This document shows, piece by piece, positions 1 through 7,117 of a DNA stretch of 64,000 bases. Every line of letters begins with the position of its first letter. Position 1 is the first letter of the stretch. The DNA lies in NCBI RefSeq assembly GCF_013002705.1, contig NZ_JABEND010000009.1:1-64000 (forward strand), in the 5' to 3' direction. This DNA is from Nakamurella aerolata. GTDB taxonomy: Bacteria; Actinomycetota; Actinomycetes; Mycobacteriales; Nakamurellaceae. Under the pieces are notes generated by a model, which ran no database searches, had not been told where the DNA came from, and saw only the letters and a list, made by a program, of their open reading frames with translations. The position numbers and the translations under genes are program-made.

Positions 1-53
1 TCGAGGTCTTCCAGGTGGGCCGGTGTGAGAACCCCCATCATGCGGAAGACCTC
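1..53. repeat. 12-bp inverted repeat
   Basis: TCGAGGTCTTCC at 1-12 is repeated as its exact reverse complement at 42-53, around a 29-nt loop. It begins at the first base of the window, so the arms may extend further left. It could be a terminator hairpin or the end of a mobile element. Confidence 0.45.
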
Positions 54-297
54 GACACCCACCCGCAACCGGTCCCCGGCTCAGCCGATCAGACCTGCGC
101 TACACCCTCCATTGTGAAGAGCCCCCAATGCCCCCAGCGCCAGTGTCCCCGACCTCGGTTAGCCGACCACAGCGAGCCGTGACATCGCCCATACCCGATC
201 AGAAGCTCTCAAGCGTAGAACCTCCGGCATAACAAGATCTTGGACAGCCCGCGGCAATGCAAACACGCCCACGTGTCCTAGCCCCGATCTTTCGTGA
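1..297. other. Left-edge stretch without a confident gene
   Basis: No reading frame here has a convincing start, ribosome binding site and recognisable protein. It contains the inverted repeat at 1-53 and leads into a decayed integrase fragment, so it looks like degraded mobile-element DNA. A leftward 70-codon frame (159-371) crosses it but resembles nothing I know. Confidence 0.4.
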
Positions 298-552
298 GTC
301 CGGCGTCGCGGCTTGATGGGGACTGTCCGCATCGACGCGACCGTGCCGCTACTCGCTGGCGCACCTGTCAATATTGTCGCCGGCTGGCTGGGGCACGCCG
401 ACCCATCGATCCTCCTGCGGGTCTACGCGCACGTCGTCCCCGAAGCCGAGAGTCATACCACCGATGTGCTCGCTGCGGGCATGGGACGGCCCGCGCTCTT
501 CGTAATTCCTTGGTGGAGAGGTCCGCGGAGACCCCCAAGCAGCGGCGGTTGA
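298..552 (+). pseudogene. Tyrosine recombinase C-terminal remnant
   Basis: The frame encodes the hallmark end of phage tyrosine recombinases: VNIVAGWLGHADPS followed by LRVYAHVVPEAE, i.e. the catalytic GH motif and the nucleophile Tyr region. Only the last third of the catalytic domain remains; an in-frame stop at 295-297 cuts it off and no arm-binding or core-binding domain is visible upstream. It is unrelated in sequence to the intact integrase at 1605 and probably remains from an older element that used the same tRNA-Arg locus. Confidence 0.75.
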
Positions 553-613
553 CGTTGAGCTGCCTGACGAGATCAGTCCATGATGTCGCTTACTCGACTC
601 AGGAGGAACCGTG

Positions 614-1348
614 ATGTCTTTGTCGGATCAACAGCTTGAGCTGCTCAGATCGCACGTGCTGGCCAAACTTGGAGACCCTTCTGCTCTTATCGGACCTGAT
701 CTAACCAACAAGGGCCTGGCCCTCGCGATCATCGACTCCATCCAGTCCACGGGCGTGAGATACGGAAGTGTTGGCGGGGTGCTCGAGCGGTATAGCGAGT
801 ATCGGCGAAGCCGTGGTGGCGATCCGGCTAGCGATGGCACAGAGGAACTGCTGATGACGTTCGCTCAGCTCGGCGGCCCGCTCCAATGGGCAACGCGGAT
901 CGGGAACCAGCACAAGACCTCGACCGCGAAGGACGCTCCACTCAAGGCGGTAGCCGTCGAAGCGGCGGCGAAGGCTATGTCGAGCCTGGGCATCCACGAC
1001 CGCAGCGATATGCAAGCCGCAGCAAGGGACGCGGACCGACTCGGCGAGGCACGGACCGCCTGGTGCAACGTGACAGCTCAGCGTTCAGGCATCACCTGGC
1101 GGTATGTCCTGATGCTGGCAGGTGTACCGGGAGTGAAACCTGACCGCATGATCCGCGGCTTCGTGGCTGACGCGCTGAAGATCAACCTGCGCCGCGTCCA
1201 CCCTGACGACGCCGCGGAGCTGGTCGAGCGGGTCGCCGAAGGCTTCGGTATCTCGTCAACCACCCTCGACCACGCTATCTGGAAATATCAGCGAGACCCG
1301 AAGCAGCGAGCCGTTAGCAACCAGACCCGACACGGCGGCGAAGACTGA
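614..1348 (+). CDS. Conserved hypothetical protein (244 aa)
   Basis: A soluble protein of about 244 residues with no signal peptide or membrane segment. AGGAGG at 601-606 places the start at ATG 614 (GTG 611 is possible). The C-terminal half has a segment reading RSGITWRYVLMLAGVPGVKPDRMI, whose GVPGVKP part resembles a helix-hairpin-helix. I recall similar uncharacterised proteins in actinobacteria but cannot assign a reaction. It lies outside the prophage and is followed at once by a strong terminator. Confidence 0.8.
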   Translation: MSLSDQQLELLRSHVLAKLGDPSALIGPDLTNKGLALAIIDSIQSTGVRYGSVGGVLERYSEYRRSRGGDPASDGTEELLMTFAQLGGPLQWATRIGNQHKTSTAKDAPLKAVAVEAAAKAMSSLGIHDRSDMQAAARDADRLGEARTAWCNVTAQRSGITWRYVLMLAGVPGVKPDRMIRGFVADALKINLRRVHPDDAAELVERVAEGFGISSTTLDHAIWKYQRDPKQRAVSNQTRHGGED

Positions 1349-1349
1349 A

Positions 1350-1400
1350 GACGACGAAAGCCCCGACTCAGCGTTTCCGCTGATCGGGGCCTTCGTCGTC
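1350..1400. terminator. Strong hairpin terminator
   Basis: Two nearly perfect 17-nt arms (GACGACGAAAGCCCCGA and its complement) flank a short loop 1 nt after the stop of the 614-1348 gene. The hairpin is symmetrical, so it could also have terminated the original tRNA-Arg transcript from the right before the phage inserted. Confidence 0.8.
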
Positions 1401-1411
1401 TGTCTCAACCA

Positions 1412-1456
1412 GAGCGCGCCCGGAGGGATTCGAACCCCCAACCTTCTGATCCGTAG
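1412..1456. other. attL core (tRNA-Arg 3' fragment)
   Basis: 45 bp identical to 51548-51592. It carries the tRNA-Arg sequence from the anticodon loop to the 3' end but lacks the 5' half, so it is the displaced chromosomal end of the split gene. The identity stops exactly at CCGTAG. Confidence 0.93.
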
Positions 1457-1520
1457 CTACACAAAGTGTAGGCTCAGGGCACCATTAAACAGGCTTTGAC
1501 CTGCGCAAACGGATAGCAGT

Positions 1521-1577
1521 CTATGGCTTACTATGGCTTACTATAGCTGCCAATGGCTACACACATGGCTACACAAC
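1521..1577 (+). promoter_or_regulatory. Cluster of putative integrase arm sites
   Basis: Five imperfect direct repeats of TATGGCTTAC / AATGGCTACAC lie at 1521-1530, 1531-1540, 1541-1550, 1551-1562 and 1563-1575, between attL and the integrase start. The same ATGGCTACA motif occurs twice at the other end (51454-51477). Placement on both sides of the core and the about 10-bp phasing fit arm-type integrase binding sites. A palindrome CTACACAAAGTGTAG at 1457-1471 directly abuts the core. Confidence 0.65.
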
Positions 1578-1604
1578 TGGGCGTTCAGAAGGTCGTGACT
1601 GCAC

Positions 1605-2849
1605 ATGCGTCGTGAATACGGTTCAGGGAGCGTCTACCAGCGCGCCGACGGCCGCTGGATCGGCTCGATCAACGCCGGATACACCCGCTCCGGCACTCGA
1701 CGACGAATCACCATCTCGGCCAAGACCGAGGCGCAGGCCAAGCGCAAGCTCCGCGACAAGCTCCGCGACCTTGACCAGCACGGCACGCCAGAGGCAGCGG
1801 AACGCACCACCGTCAAGGGCTACGCCGATACTTGGCTCGACCGCCAGCAGTCCAGGCTCCGACCATCCACCCACCGCAACTACGCTTCGCACCTGCGGCA
1901 CTGGATCATCCCCACCATCGGACACAAGCAGCTCGCAAAGCTCACGCCAGCGGACGTGCGGGCCGTCGACAAGGCAATCCGCGGCGAGGGGCGGACCTCG
2001 ACCACGGCTCGCGTCATCCAGACTGTGCTGACCAAGATGCTCCGCGACGCGATCGCTGATGGCCACCGCGTCCCTGAGCGGCTGCTGTACCTCGACTCCC
2101 CTGCCCGCGCGGTCAACGACCGCGACGCCATCGACCCCGACCACGCCAAAGCGATCCTGCAGGCCGCCGCGGACCTGGCTGACGGGTCCCGCTGGGTCGC
2201 CGCGCTACTGCAGGGCATGCGCCAAGGCGAATGCCTGGGCCTGACGTGGGATTGCGTCGACACCACCGCCGGAACCATCGACGTGTCCTGGCAGCTGCAG
2301 GCACTCCCCTACCGCGAAAAGTACCGCCCCGCAACAGGTCTGCGCGTTCCCGATGGGTACGAGTACCGGCAGCTCGACGGTTCGCTGTGCCTCGTCCGAC
2401 CCAAGACCGCCCGCGGGCGGCGCATCATCCCGATGGTGCCGTGGATGGCCGCAGCGCTCACCGGCTGGCGACAGCAGGCGCCAGCCTCGCCGCACGGGCT
2501 GGTGTGGCCCCGCCCCGACGGGCGGCCGCAGGTCGCCGCCGACGACCTCGCGGCATGGAAAGCGTTGCAGGACAGGGCGAAAGCCCGACACGGCGCGGGG
2601 CGCCACTACCACCTACACGAAGCGCGCCACACCACGGCGACTTTGTTGATGTCCGCAGGTATCGATGCGTCAGTAGTCACTGCGATCCTGGGCCACTCGT
2701 CGATCGTCACCAGCCGCGGGTATATGCACGCGAACCAGGAGATGGCACGCCAGGCATTGTCGGCTGTGGCCGACAGACTGGGGTTGACAGATGGTCCCCC
2801 GCACCTGCTGGAACAGGCCGGGGGCATAGCCCACTCGGATGAGGAGTGA
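1605..2849 (+). CDS. Tyrosine integrase
   Basis: Catalyses site-specific recombination between phage and the tRNA-Arg attB site. About 414 aa: an N-terminal arm-binding AP2-like region (about 1-55), a SAM-like core-binding domain (about 70-165) and a catalytic domain. Visible catalytic motifs are Arg in GMRQGE (about 206), HEARH (about 338-342), LGHSS (about 362) and the Tyr nucleophile in RGYMH (about 373). ATG 1605 follows the arm-site cluster without a strong Shine-Dalgarno. The last 30-40 residues after EMARQALSAVADRLGL are unusual because nearly the same helix recurs at the end of the next gene (see findings). The stop overlaps the HNH start. Confidence 0.95.
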   Translation: MRREYGSGSVYQRADGRWIGSINAGYTRSGTRRRITISAKTEAQAKRKLRDKLRDLDQHGTPEAAERTTVKGYADTWLDRQQSRLRPSTHRNYASHLRHWIIPTIGHKQLAKLTPADVRAVDKAIRGEGRTSTTARVIQTVLTKMLRDAIADGHRVPERLLYLDSPARAVNDRDAIDPDHAKAILQAAADLADGSRWVAALLQGMRQGECLGLTWDCVDTTAGTIDVSWQLQALPYREKYRPATGLRVPDGYEYRQLDGSLCLVRPKTARGRRIIPMVPWMAAALTGWRQQAPASPHGLVWPRPDGRPQVAADDLAAWKALQDRAKARHGAGRHYHLHEARHTTATLLMSAGIDASVVTAILGHSSIVTSRGYMHANQEMARQALSAVADRLGLTDGPPHLLEQAGGIAHSDEE

Positions 2850-3505
2850 ACGTGAACCAATCTATTTGTGGCGTCGATGGGTGCAATAAACCAACCATTG
2901 CCCGAGGGCTCTGCACCCAGCACTACGACCGCGCCAGGAACGTCGGCGATGTGGAGTTCGGACCGCGCCGCCGCCGCCGTGCCGGCATGACTCATGCGGA
3001 AGTGTTCATGGCGACTCGGAAACACCTTTCCGAGTCAGGTTGTATCGAGTGGCAAGGTCATCGGTCTCGGTACAACTACGGCATCATCCAGAGCAAGACG
3101 TTCGGGTCCCGCAGCGCGCATAGGGTCGCGCTTGAGTTGGCCCTAGGCTTACCCATTCCGGATGACAAGCACGTCTGTCACCGATGCGACAATCCCCCAT
3201 GCGTGAACCCGGTGCACCTATTCGTAGGCGACGACTCGATCAACGTTGCCGACATGATCGCCAAAGGTCGACACGCGCACGGTGAAGGCGCCAGGCAGGC
3301 GAAGCTGAAGGAGGCGGATGTCCGCGACATCCTCGTTCGCTATCGCGCCGGCGGTATCGGTCGCCCTGCGCTCGCTCGCGAGTATGGCGTGTCGCCCGCT
3401 TGCATCCAGAAAATCACCGAGGGTAAGTCCTGGAAGCACGTCTCCACCGAGCTCGCCCGGCAGGCCATGGAGAAGGTCGCCGCGCGGCTCGGGTTGGAAG
3501 GCTAG
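2846..3505 (+). CDS. HNH_3-type endonuclease with integrase-like tail
   Basis: Probable free-standing homing endonuclease. A Cys-rich N-terminus (CGVDGCNKPTIARGLC) precedes an HNH_3 core: GCIEWQG, then AHRVALELALG, then CHRCDNPPCVNPVHL with the HNH metal/catalytic residues. A C-terminal helix-turn-helix-like element (REYGVSPACIQKITEGKSW) follows, as in phage HNH homing enzymes. Such proteins usually end about there; this one continues with ELARQAMEKVAARLGLEG, which matches the integrase C-terminal helix. GTG 2846 overlaps the integrase stop by 4 nt (a second GTG is at 2852). It probably invaded the integrase gene. Confidence 0.88.
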   Translation: MNVNQSICGVDGCNKPTIARGLCTQHYDRARNVGDVEFGPRRRRRAGMTHAEVFMATRKHLSESGCIEWQGHRSRYNYGIIQSKTFGSRSAHRVALELALGLPIPDDKHVCHRCDNPPCVNPVHLFVGDDSINVADMIAKGRHAHGEGARQAKLKEADVRDILVRYRAGGIGRPALAREYGVSPACIQKITEGKSWKHVSTELARQAMEKVAARLGLEG

Positions 3506-3517
3506 GACGTCAGGGTC

Positions 3518-4357
3518 CTACTTCGAGCACTGCACGATGGCATAGTCGCCAGACGACTCGTTCGACGTGACCTGCTCCCCTTCGTACTCGATCGCGCAGC
3601 TGATCTTGCCGCCGCCAGTCGAATGCTGAGCGCTGACCGAGATGAAGTCGTCCGAACCCACGCCCTCCAATGCTTTTGACCAGGGCAAGGAGGCGTCGGA
3701 TTGCTGGCTGATCTGACCCTGCGCGTCCGTGAAGGTAATCATTGCCGTGCCCTCGCCGGAGACCGTGTAGACAAGCTTCCCGGCGTTCTGTTGCTGTTGC
3801 GTCACGTCCTTCTCAGCCGCATCGAGCTTGCTCTGTAGTTCAGGGCACACGTTCTTGACCAGCAGCTTCAGGGCTGTGCGCTCGTCCTTTTTTGCTAGCG
3901 ACCAGTAGGTGTTCCAGTCGATGGTGATACCGAGATCATCGAACGGCTCCGTGCCAGCGCGCAGCCGCTTACACGCAGTCAGAGGGTCGCTGATGTCAAT
4001 TAGTCCACCAGTCATGCTCTCAACTTCTGGCCCTATACCTGCGGCCTTGATCTGTGCGCGATACCCCTCGACGCCATTCTTCTGCGCAGCCTCCGCTGAC
4101 GCCTTCGATGATGCGGCTGCCTTGCTTTTCGATGCGGCTACCGGGTCGTAGGTCACCGTCACGCGTTCGGTCGTCGGTACAGAGACTGTCTCTGTGTCCG
4201 GAGTCTCGGTCGCCGTCGAGATGACTGTCAGCAATCGCGTCGTGCTGATCGTCGTCCGGGCGGTCGATGTGACCGTCTGCGCCGCCGGCGCTGCAGAGCT
4301 GCAGCCCGCAAACAGCATCGTCAGCAGGGCAGCGCCGGCCGCTAACAGTTTTCGCAT
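3518..4357 (-). CDS. MmpS-like lipoprotein
   Basis: Predicted surface lipoprotein of 279 aa. A signal peptide ends in the lipobox LFAGC, giving lipid-anchored Cys19. A Thr/Ser-rich and then Ala/Lys-rich stalk (about 25-95) precedes a globular region. The C-terminus (about 195-279: KLVYTVSGEGTA, SLPWSKAL, GGGKISCAIEYEG, YAIVQCSK) has the beta-sandwich pattern of MmpS transport-accessory proteins, including two Cys that can pair. It ends 13 nt from the convergent HNH gene and lies at the far end of the leftward immunity block. This suggests expression in the lysogen, so host-surface modification or exclusion of other phages is a reasonable guess. Confidence 0.8.
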   Translation of the reverse strand: MRKLLAAGAALLTMLFAGCSSAAPAAQTVTSTARTTISTTRLLTVISTATETPDTETVSVPTTERVTVTYDPVAASKSKAAASSKASAEAAQKNGVEGYRAQIKAAGIGPEVESMTGGLIDISDPLTACKRLRAGTEPFDDLGITIDWNTYWSLAKKDERTALKLLVKNVCPELQSKLDAAEKDVTQQQQNAGKLVYTVSGEGTAMITFTDAQGQISQQSDASLPWSKALEGVGSDDFISVSAQHSTGGGKISCAIEYEGEQVTSNESSGDYAIVQCSK

Positions 4358-4417
4358 CGGGATTCTCCCTCGGGGTAGCGCGCCGATTCGGCGCGAGATG
4401 GATCGAATATTGGCAGA

Positions 4418-4636
4418 TCAGCGGCGTGCGCGCCAGGCCGCTCGGGACTGCATCAGTCTGCGGAGCCGGGCGGCGGTGGCCGGGTGGGCGGCGATCGCCG
4501 CCGGGTCGTCGAGCTCGGCCAGCAGCTGCTGGTAGTAACGGACCGGCGACAAGCCGAGGTCGTCGCGGATCGCGGCCTCTTTGGCGCCGGCATGCCGCCA
4601 GGGGCGCTCCTCGAACGCGAGCAGGTGGCCGGTCAC
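4418..4636 (-). CDS. DUF3263 family small protein
   Basis: 72 aa with the DUF3263 signature: LLAFEERPWRHAGAKEAAI, then a helix and LSPVRYYQQLL, then ARLRRLMQSR. The family is small, helical, actinobacterial and of unknown role, with an HTH-like look. GTG 4636 overlaps the protease stop (GTGA), so it is translationally coupled to it. Confidence 0.75.
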   Translation of the reverse strand: MTGHLLAFEERPWRHAGAKEAAIRDDLGLSPVRYYQQLLAELDDPAAIAAHPATAARLRRLMQSRAAWRARR

Positions 4637-5052
4637 GAGGTCATCCAGTGGTGCTCGGCGGCGTCCCGCACCGCGGTGGCCTCGGCGGGGGTGAGGTTCT
4701 GTAGGCGGGCGAGCGCGGTGTCGAGGTCGACCCAGCAGGCGTCGGCGACCTCGTGCACATCGAGGGACCAGCGCACCGCAGTGATCAACTCGTCGAGGCC
4801 GATCAGCCGCCGCGCGGCCTCCCGGCGCACGTCCGCCTCGGCGGCAGGTGAGACCCGGCCGCAGGTCTCGCCGCGCTCGTGGTGGATCAGCTCGTGGGTG
4901 ATGGTGCAGCGCCGCTCGGGCTGCAGCTGGCCGGCGTCCATCAGGACGGTGCGGCCCTCGATGACGCCGAGCACATCGATGGGCAGGTCGGGACGCCAGA
5001 CGACGTCGATCTCGGGGCGGTGGCGCAGCTCGCGCCAGGGGTGAAAGGTCAT
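4633..5052 (-). CDS. ImmA/IrrE-like metallopeptidase
   Basis: 139 aa with the zinc protease motif HELIHHERG (HExxH) at about residues 51-55. The N-terminus MTFHPWRELRHRPEIDVVW is typical of short ImmA-like proteins of actinophages, which decides ATG 5052 over the upstream TTG 5082. ImmA of ICEBs1 cleaves its element's repressor to trigger induction, and by analogy this may act on the repressor at 6404-7117 or on HigA. It lies 86 nt after the chaperone gene in the same direction and is coupled to the DUF3263 gene. Confidence 0.85.
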   Translation of the reverse strand: MTFHPWRELRHRPEIDVVWRPDLPIDVLGVIEGRTVLMDAGQLQPERRCTITHELIHHERGETCGRVSPAAEADVRREAARRLIGLDELITAVRWSLDVHEVADACWVDLDTALARLQNLTPAEATAVRDAAEHHWMTS

Positions 5053-5138
5053 GCGCCGAAGCCTCGGGTCGCGCACCGACAATCACACGCGTGTTATTCG
5101 GGACGAACTGGACAGAAGTTGCGCGCGCTGCGCGAGAT

Positions 5139-5588
5139 TCACTCGTTCGAGGGAGGGCCGGCTTCCTCGCCCTGGTCGGCGGCTTCCTCGTCCTCGATGA
5201 ACTCGAACCGAGGGAGCAGCAGGGGCGGCCTGAGTTGAAGGTCGGCCGATAGTGACGCGACCTTGGCTCGGATGAACGGCCATGCGTCATGCACACCGAC
5301 CTCCTCCGCGATCTGGCGCAGAACCGAGGGGTCTGAGGGAAACGGTTGCTCGCCGTCTTCGCCCCTGAGTACGTAGCGCAGCTCGAGTTCCACGTCGAAC
5401 TCGGCGGATTCGGTGCTGGCCAGGAATGTGAATCGGAACCCTCCGAGCGCCTCGTCGGTGCCGATGGCCAAGTTCATCTGGGTCATGACCTTCCCCTCGA
5501 ACTCGGGGTCGGACCGCTTCTCTGCGTGCACTCGTCGGAAGACGGCGCGCTTGAGATCGAGTTGCCCCGTGAGGCTCCACTCGGCCAT
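5139..5588 (-). CDS. SecB-like TAC chaperone
   Basis: 149 aa, acidic and close in length to E. coli SecB (155 aa). It has the SecB-type antiparallel strand pattern: FRFTFLASTES, then FDVELELRYVL, then a proline-rich PPLLLPRFEFIED end. Its ATG shares one base with the HigA stop (TGATG). The gene order toxin-antitoxin-SecB is that of the mycobacterial TAC systems, where the chaperone folds and protects an unstable HigA. Homology to SecB is judged from pattern and context only; the context makes the call fairly firm. Confidence 0.8.
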   Translation of the reverse strand: MAEWSLTGQLDLKRAVFRRVHAEKRSDPEFEGKVMTQMNLAIGTDEALGGFRFTFLASTESAEFDVELELRYVLRGEDGEQPFPSDPSVLRQIAEEVGVHDAWPFIRAKVASLSADLQLRPPLLLPRFEFIEDEEAADQGEEAGPPSNE

Positions 5589-5998
5589 CAGTAGGCCACG
5601 CGCCCCGTCGAGATGGGCGACATGAAGGTCCCCTCGTCCGGAACGTCCTCATCGTCGCTCTGGATGTACACCGCCACAGTGTGGACGGTCGCCCAAGATG
5701 TAGGCGTGCATGATCCCGGCTTCCGAACTGCCGGCATCAAAGGCAAGCGAGCACCGACGGCCCGGGCGTAGCGCTGAAGCGTGTCGATCCGGGGGTTGCT
5801 GCCCATCCTCTCGATGTCAGATACCACCGACTGCGAGCGGGCGCCCATCCGGTGCGCGACATCCTGTTGAGTGAGGCGTTGGTCGGTCCGCAGAGTGCGG
5901 AGCGCGTCAACGCACCGCTGGTAGTCCTCGGCATCCTCCACGGCGTCTCGAACCTCGGGGTCATCGACACCGAGGCCCAGCGCGTCGAAGGCGGTCAT
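5588..5998 (-). CDS. HigA-type antitoxin with C-terminal extension
   Basis: 136 aa. The XRE helix-turn-helix spans about 30-90 (LRTDQRLTQQDVAHRMG, SQSVVSDIERMGSNPRIDTL), followed by an extension of about 45 residues ending in TFMSPISTGRVAY. HigA antitoxins of ordinary two-gene systems lack this tail; in TAC systems a tail of this sort (chaperone-addiction region) binds the SecB-like partner. ATG 5998 lies 23 nt after a perfect palindrome that may be its operator. It should bind and neutralise the HigB-like toxin and repress the operon. Confidence 0.85.
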   Translation of the reverse strand: MTAFDALGLGVDDPEVRDAVEDAEDYQRCVDALRTLRTDQRLTQQDVAHRMGARSQSVVSDIERMGSNPRIDTLQRYARAVGARLPLMPAVRKPGSCTPTSWATVHTVAVYIQSDDEDVPDEGTFMSPISTGRVAY

Positions 5999-6020
5999 CT
6001 CGCGGGTTCCTTCCACTCGC

Positions 6021-6049
6021 CCAGCGTATCGGTAAAACCGATACGCTGG
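6021..6049. promoter_or_regulatory. 29-bp perfect palindrome, likely HigA operator
   Basis: CCAGCGTATCGGT, AAA, then the exact reverse complement. It lies in the 58-nt gap between the toxin stop and the antitoxin start. No T-run follows on either strand, so a protein-binding operator is more likely than a terminator. Its position suggests a separate promoter for antitoxin and chaperone. Confidence 0.7.
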
Positions 6050-6056
6050 CACCTCG

Positions 6057-6407
6057 TCAGCAGTCCTGACTCCACGTGTTGAGTCGCCCCTGGGCCGTCT
6101 CGATCCAGCCCGTTGGGGTGGTGCGGGACTTCTTCTTTTGGTACGACAGCGCCAGTAGGACTGCTTGGCCCTTGACCTTGGCGTAGAGGACTCGCAGGTA
6201 GACGCCGTCTGTTGCTGACCGGACCTCGCAGATCTCGCCACGCAGGTGCTTAACGTCGCCAGGATGCGTTGCGCCGTTTCTGACGCGTTCCATCACGAAG
6301 GCCAGCCGAGCGAGCGCAGGTTCGGTCACCGACCGGCGTAACCTGTCGCTCTCGCGCTGGGCTGATGGGTGATTCACCCACCGGAGATTCTCCGCCCTGT
6401 CGCTCAC
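6057..6407 (-). CDS. HigB-type toxin (Gp49-like)
   Basis: 116 aa. The RelE/HigB-fold signature is in the second half: VYLRVLYAKVKGQAVLLALS followed by YQKKKSRTTPTGWIETAQGRL, as in phage-derived Gp49-like toxins. The family are ribosome-dependent mRNA endonucleases. GTG 6407 overlaps the repressor stop by 4 nt (GTGA), so toxin translation is coupled to that of the repressor. The toxin precedes the antitoxin, the usual higBA order. Confidence 0.87.
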   Translation of the reverse strand: MSDRAENLRWVNHPSAQRESDRLRRSVTEPALARLAFVMERVRNGATHPGDVKHLRGEICEVRSATDGVYLRVLYAKVKGQAVLLALSYQKKKSRTTPTGWIETAQGRLNTWSQDC

Positions 6408-7117
6408 CCCTCGTCCTCCGGCGCCTGCTGATCCGGCCGCGACCGCCGGCCCGGGTCCACCCGGCGGGCGGCCTGGTCCTGCGCCCGGCGGACCATCGCG
6501 TCGATCCGCGCCTGCTCCTCCTCGAACGACTCCAGGGGCTCGTGCGGGCCGCGCCGGCCCTGCTTGGTGCGGCGGCTGAGCTGCGTCACCCCCGGCGGTG
6601 TCGTGTCCGCACCTATGGGGGGCGGTCCGCCCTCGCCGCCGCCTGCGCTGCGGTGCTCCGCGCTGCGCGTTTCATCAGCCAGCGGCAGTTCGGCTTCGAG
6701 TGCCGCGCGATCAAGATTTCCCCGCACATGTCGAGCAATGAACGAGTAGTCGCTGTCGAGCCAACGGCGAGCGTCCTTCACCATGGCCAATAGGGCACGC
6801 TTCGTCTGCACTGGCAGGGTGGCGTCTCGCAGGATCGCCTGCTCAACCGAGAGCGGAGGATCGCCCGACGGGAGCCCAGCTGACTCAAGTGCGGCCCGGA
6901 GCACATCGCGAATCGGCAGCTGCAGTCCGTCGGCCAGCGCCTGGATCTTCGCGGGAACGATCGTCGAGACGCCGGCCGTGCGGATGTCACTGATAGTGCT
7001 CTTGCTCATCTGGTGGCCCGCGCTTCGAGCCTGAGCAACGATCCGAGTGTCCGACCATCGATTGGCCTCCTTCGTCTCGTCGATCAGGCGGGCGAGCGGG
7101 TTGCTCGCTGTCGTCAT
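6404..7117 (-). CDS. Putative immunity repressor
   Basis: 237 aa. The N-terminal helix-turn-helix (about 8-80; MSKSTISDIRTAG is the likely recognition helix) is followed by a helical middle and a charged, disordered C-terminus with many Arg and Glu (about 160-237). ATG 7117 is preceded by GGAGGATC. It is divergent from the Cro-like gene across a 268-bp control region, the classic repressor/cro layout. It has no LexA-like autocleavage motif, consistent with control by antirepressor or the ImmA-like protease. It is the first gene of the operon continuing into higB, higA and secB. Confidence 0.8.
   Translation of the reverse strand: MTTASNPLARLIDETKEANRWSDTRIVAQARSAGHQMSKSTISDIRTAGVSTIVPAKIQALADGLQLPIRDVLRAALESAGLPSGDPPLSVEQAILRDATLPVQTKRALLAMVKDARRWLDSDYSFIARHVRGNLDRAALEAELPLADETRSAEHRSAGGGEGGPPPIGADTTPPGVTQLSRRTKQGRRGPHEPLESFEEEQARIDAMVRRAQDQAARRVDPGRRSRPDQQAPEDEG

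Noticed and set aside
159-371. Leftward 70-codon gene at the left edge
   Set aside because: No ribosome site or family resemblance, and it runs antisense into the integrase remnant.
1412-1456. A second tRNA-Arg gene at the left end
   Set aside because: Only the 3' part from the anticodon loop is present; the 5' half is phage DNA, so it is an att fragment.
4418-5296. Single 292-codon leftward gene covering the ImmA and DUF3263 region
   Set aside because: Only its last 72 codons resemble a protein (DUF3263); the upstream part is a shadow of the ImmA-like gene in another frame.
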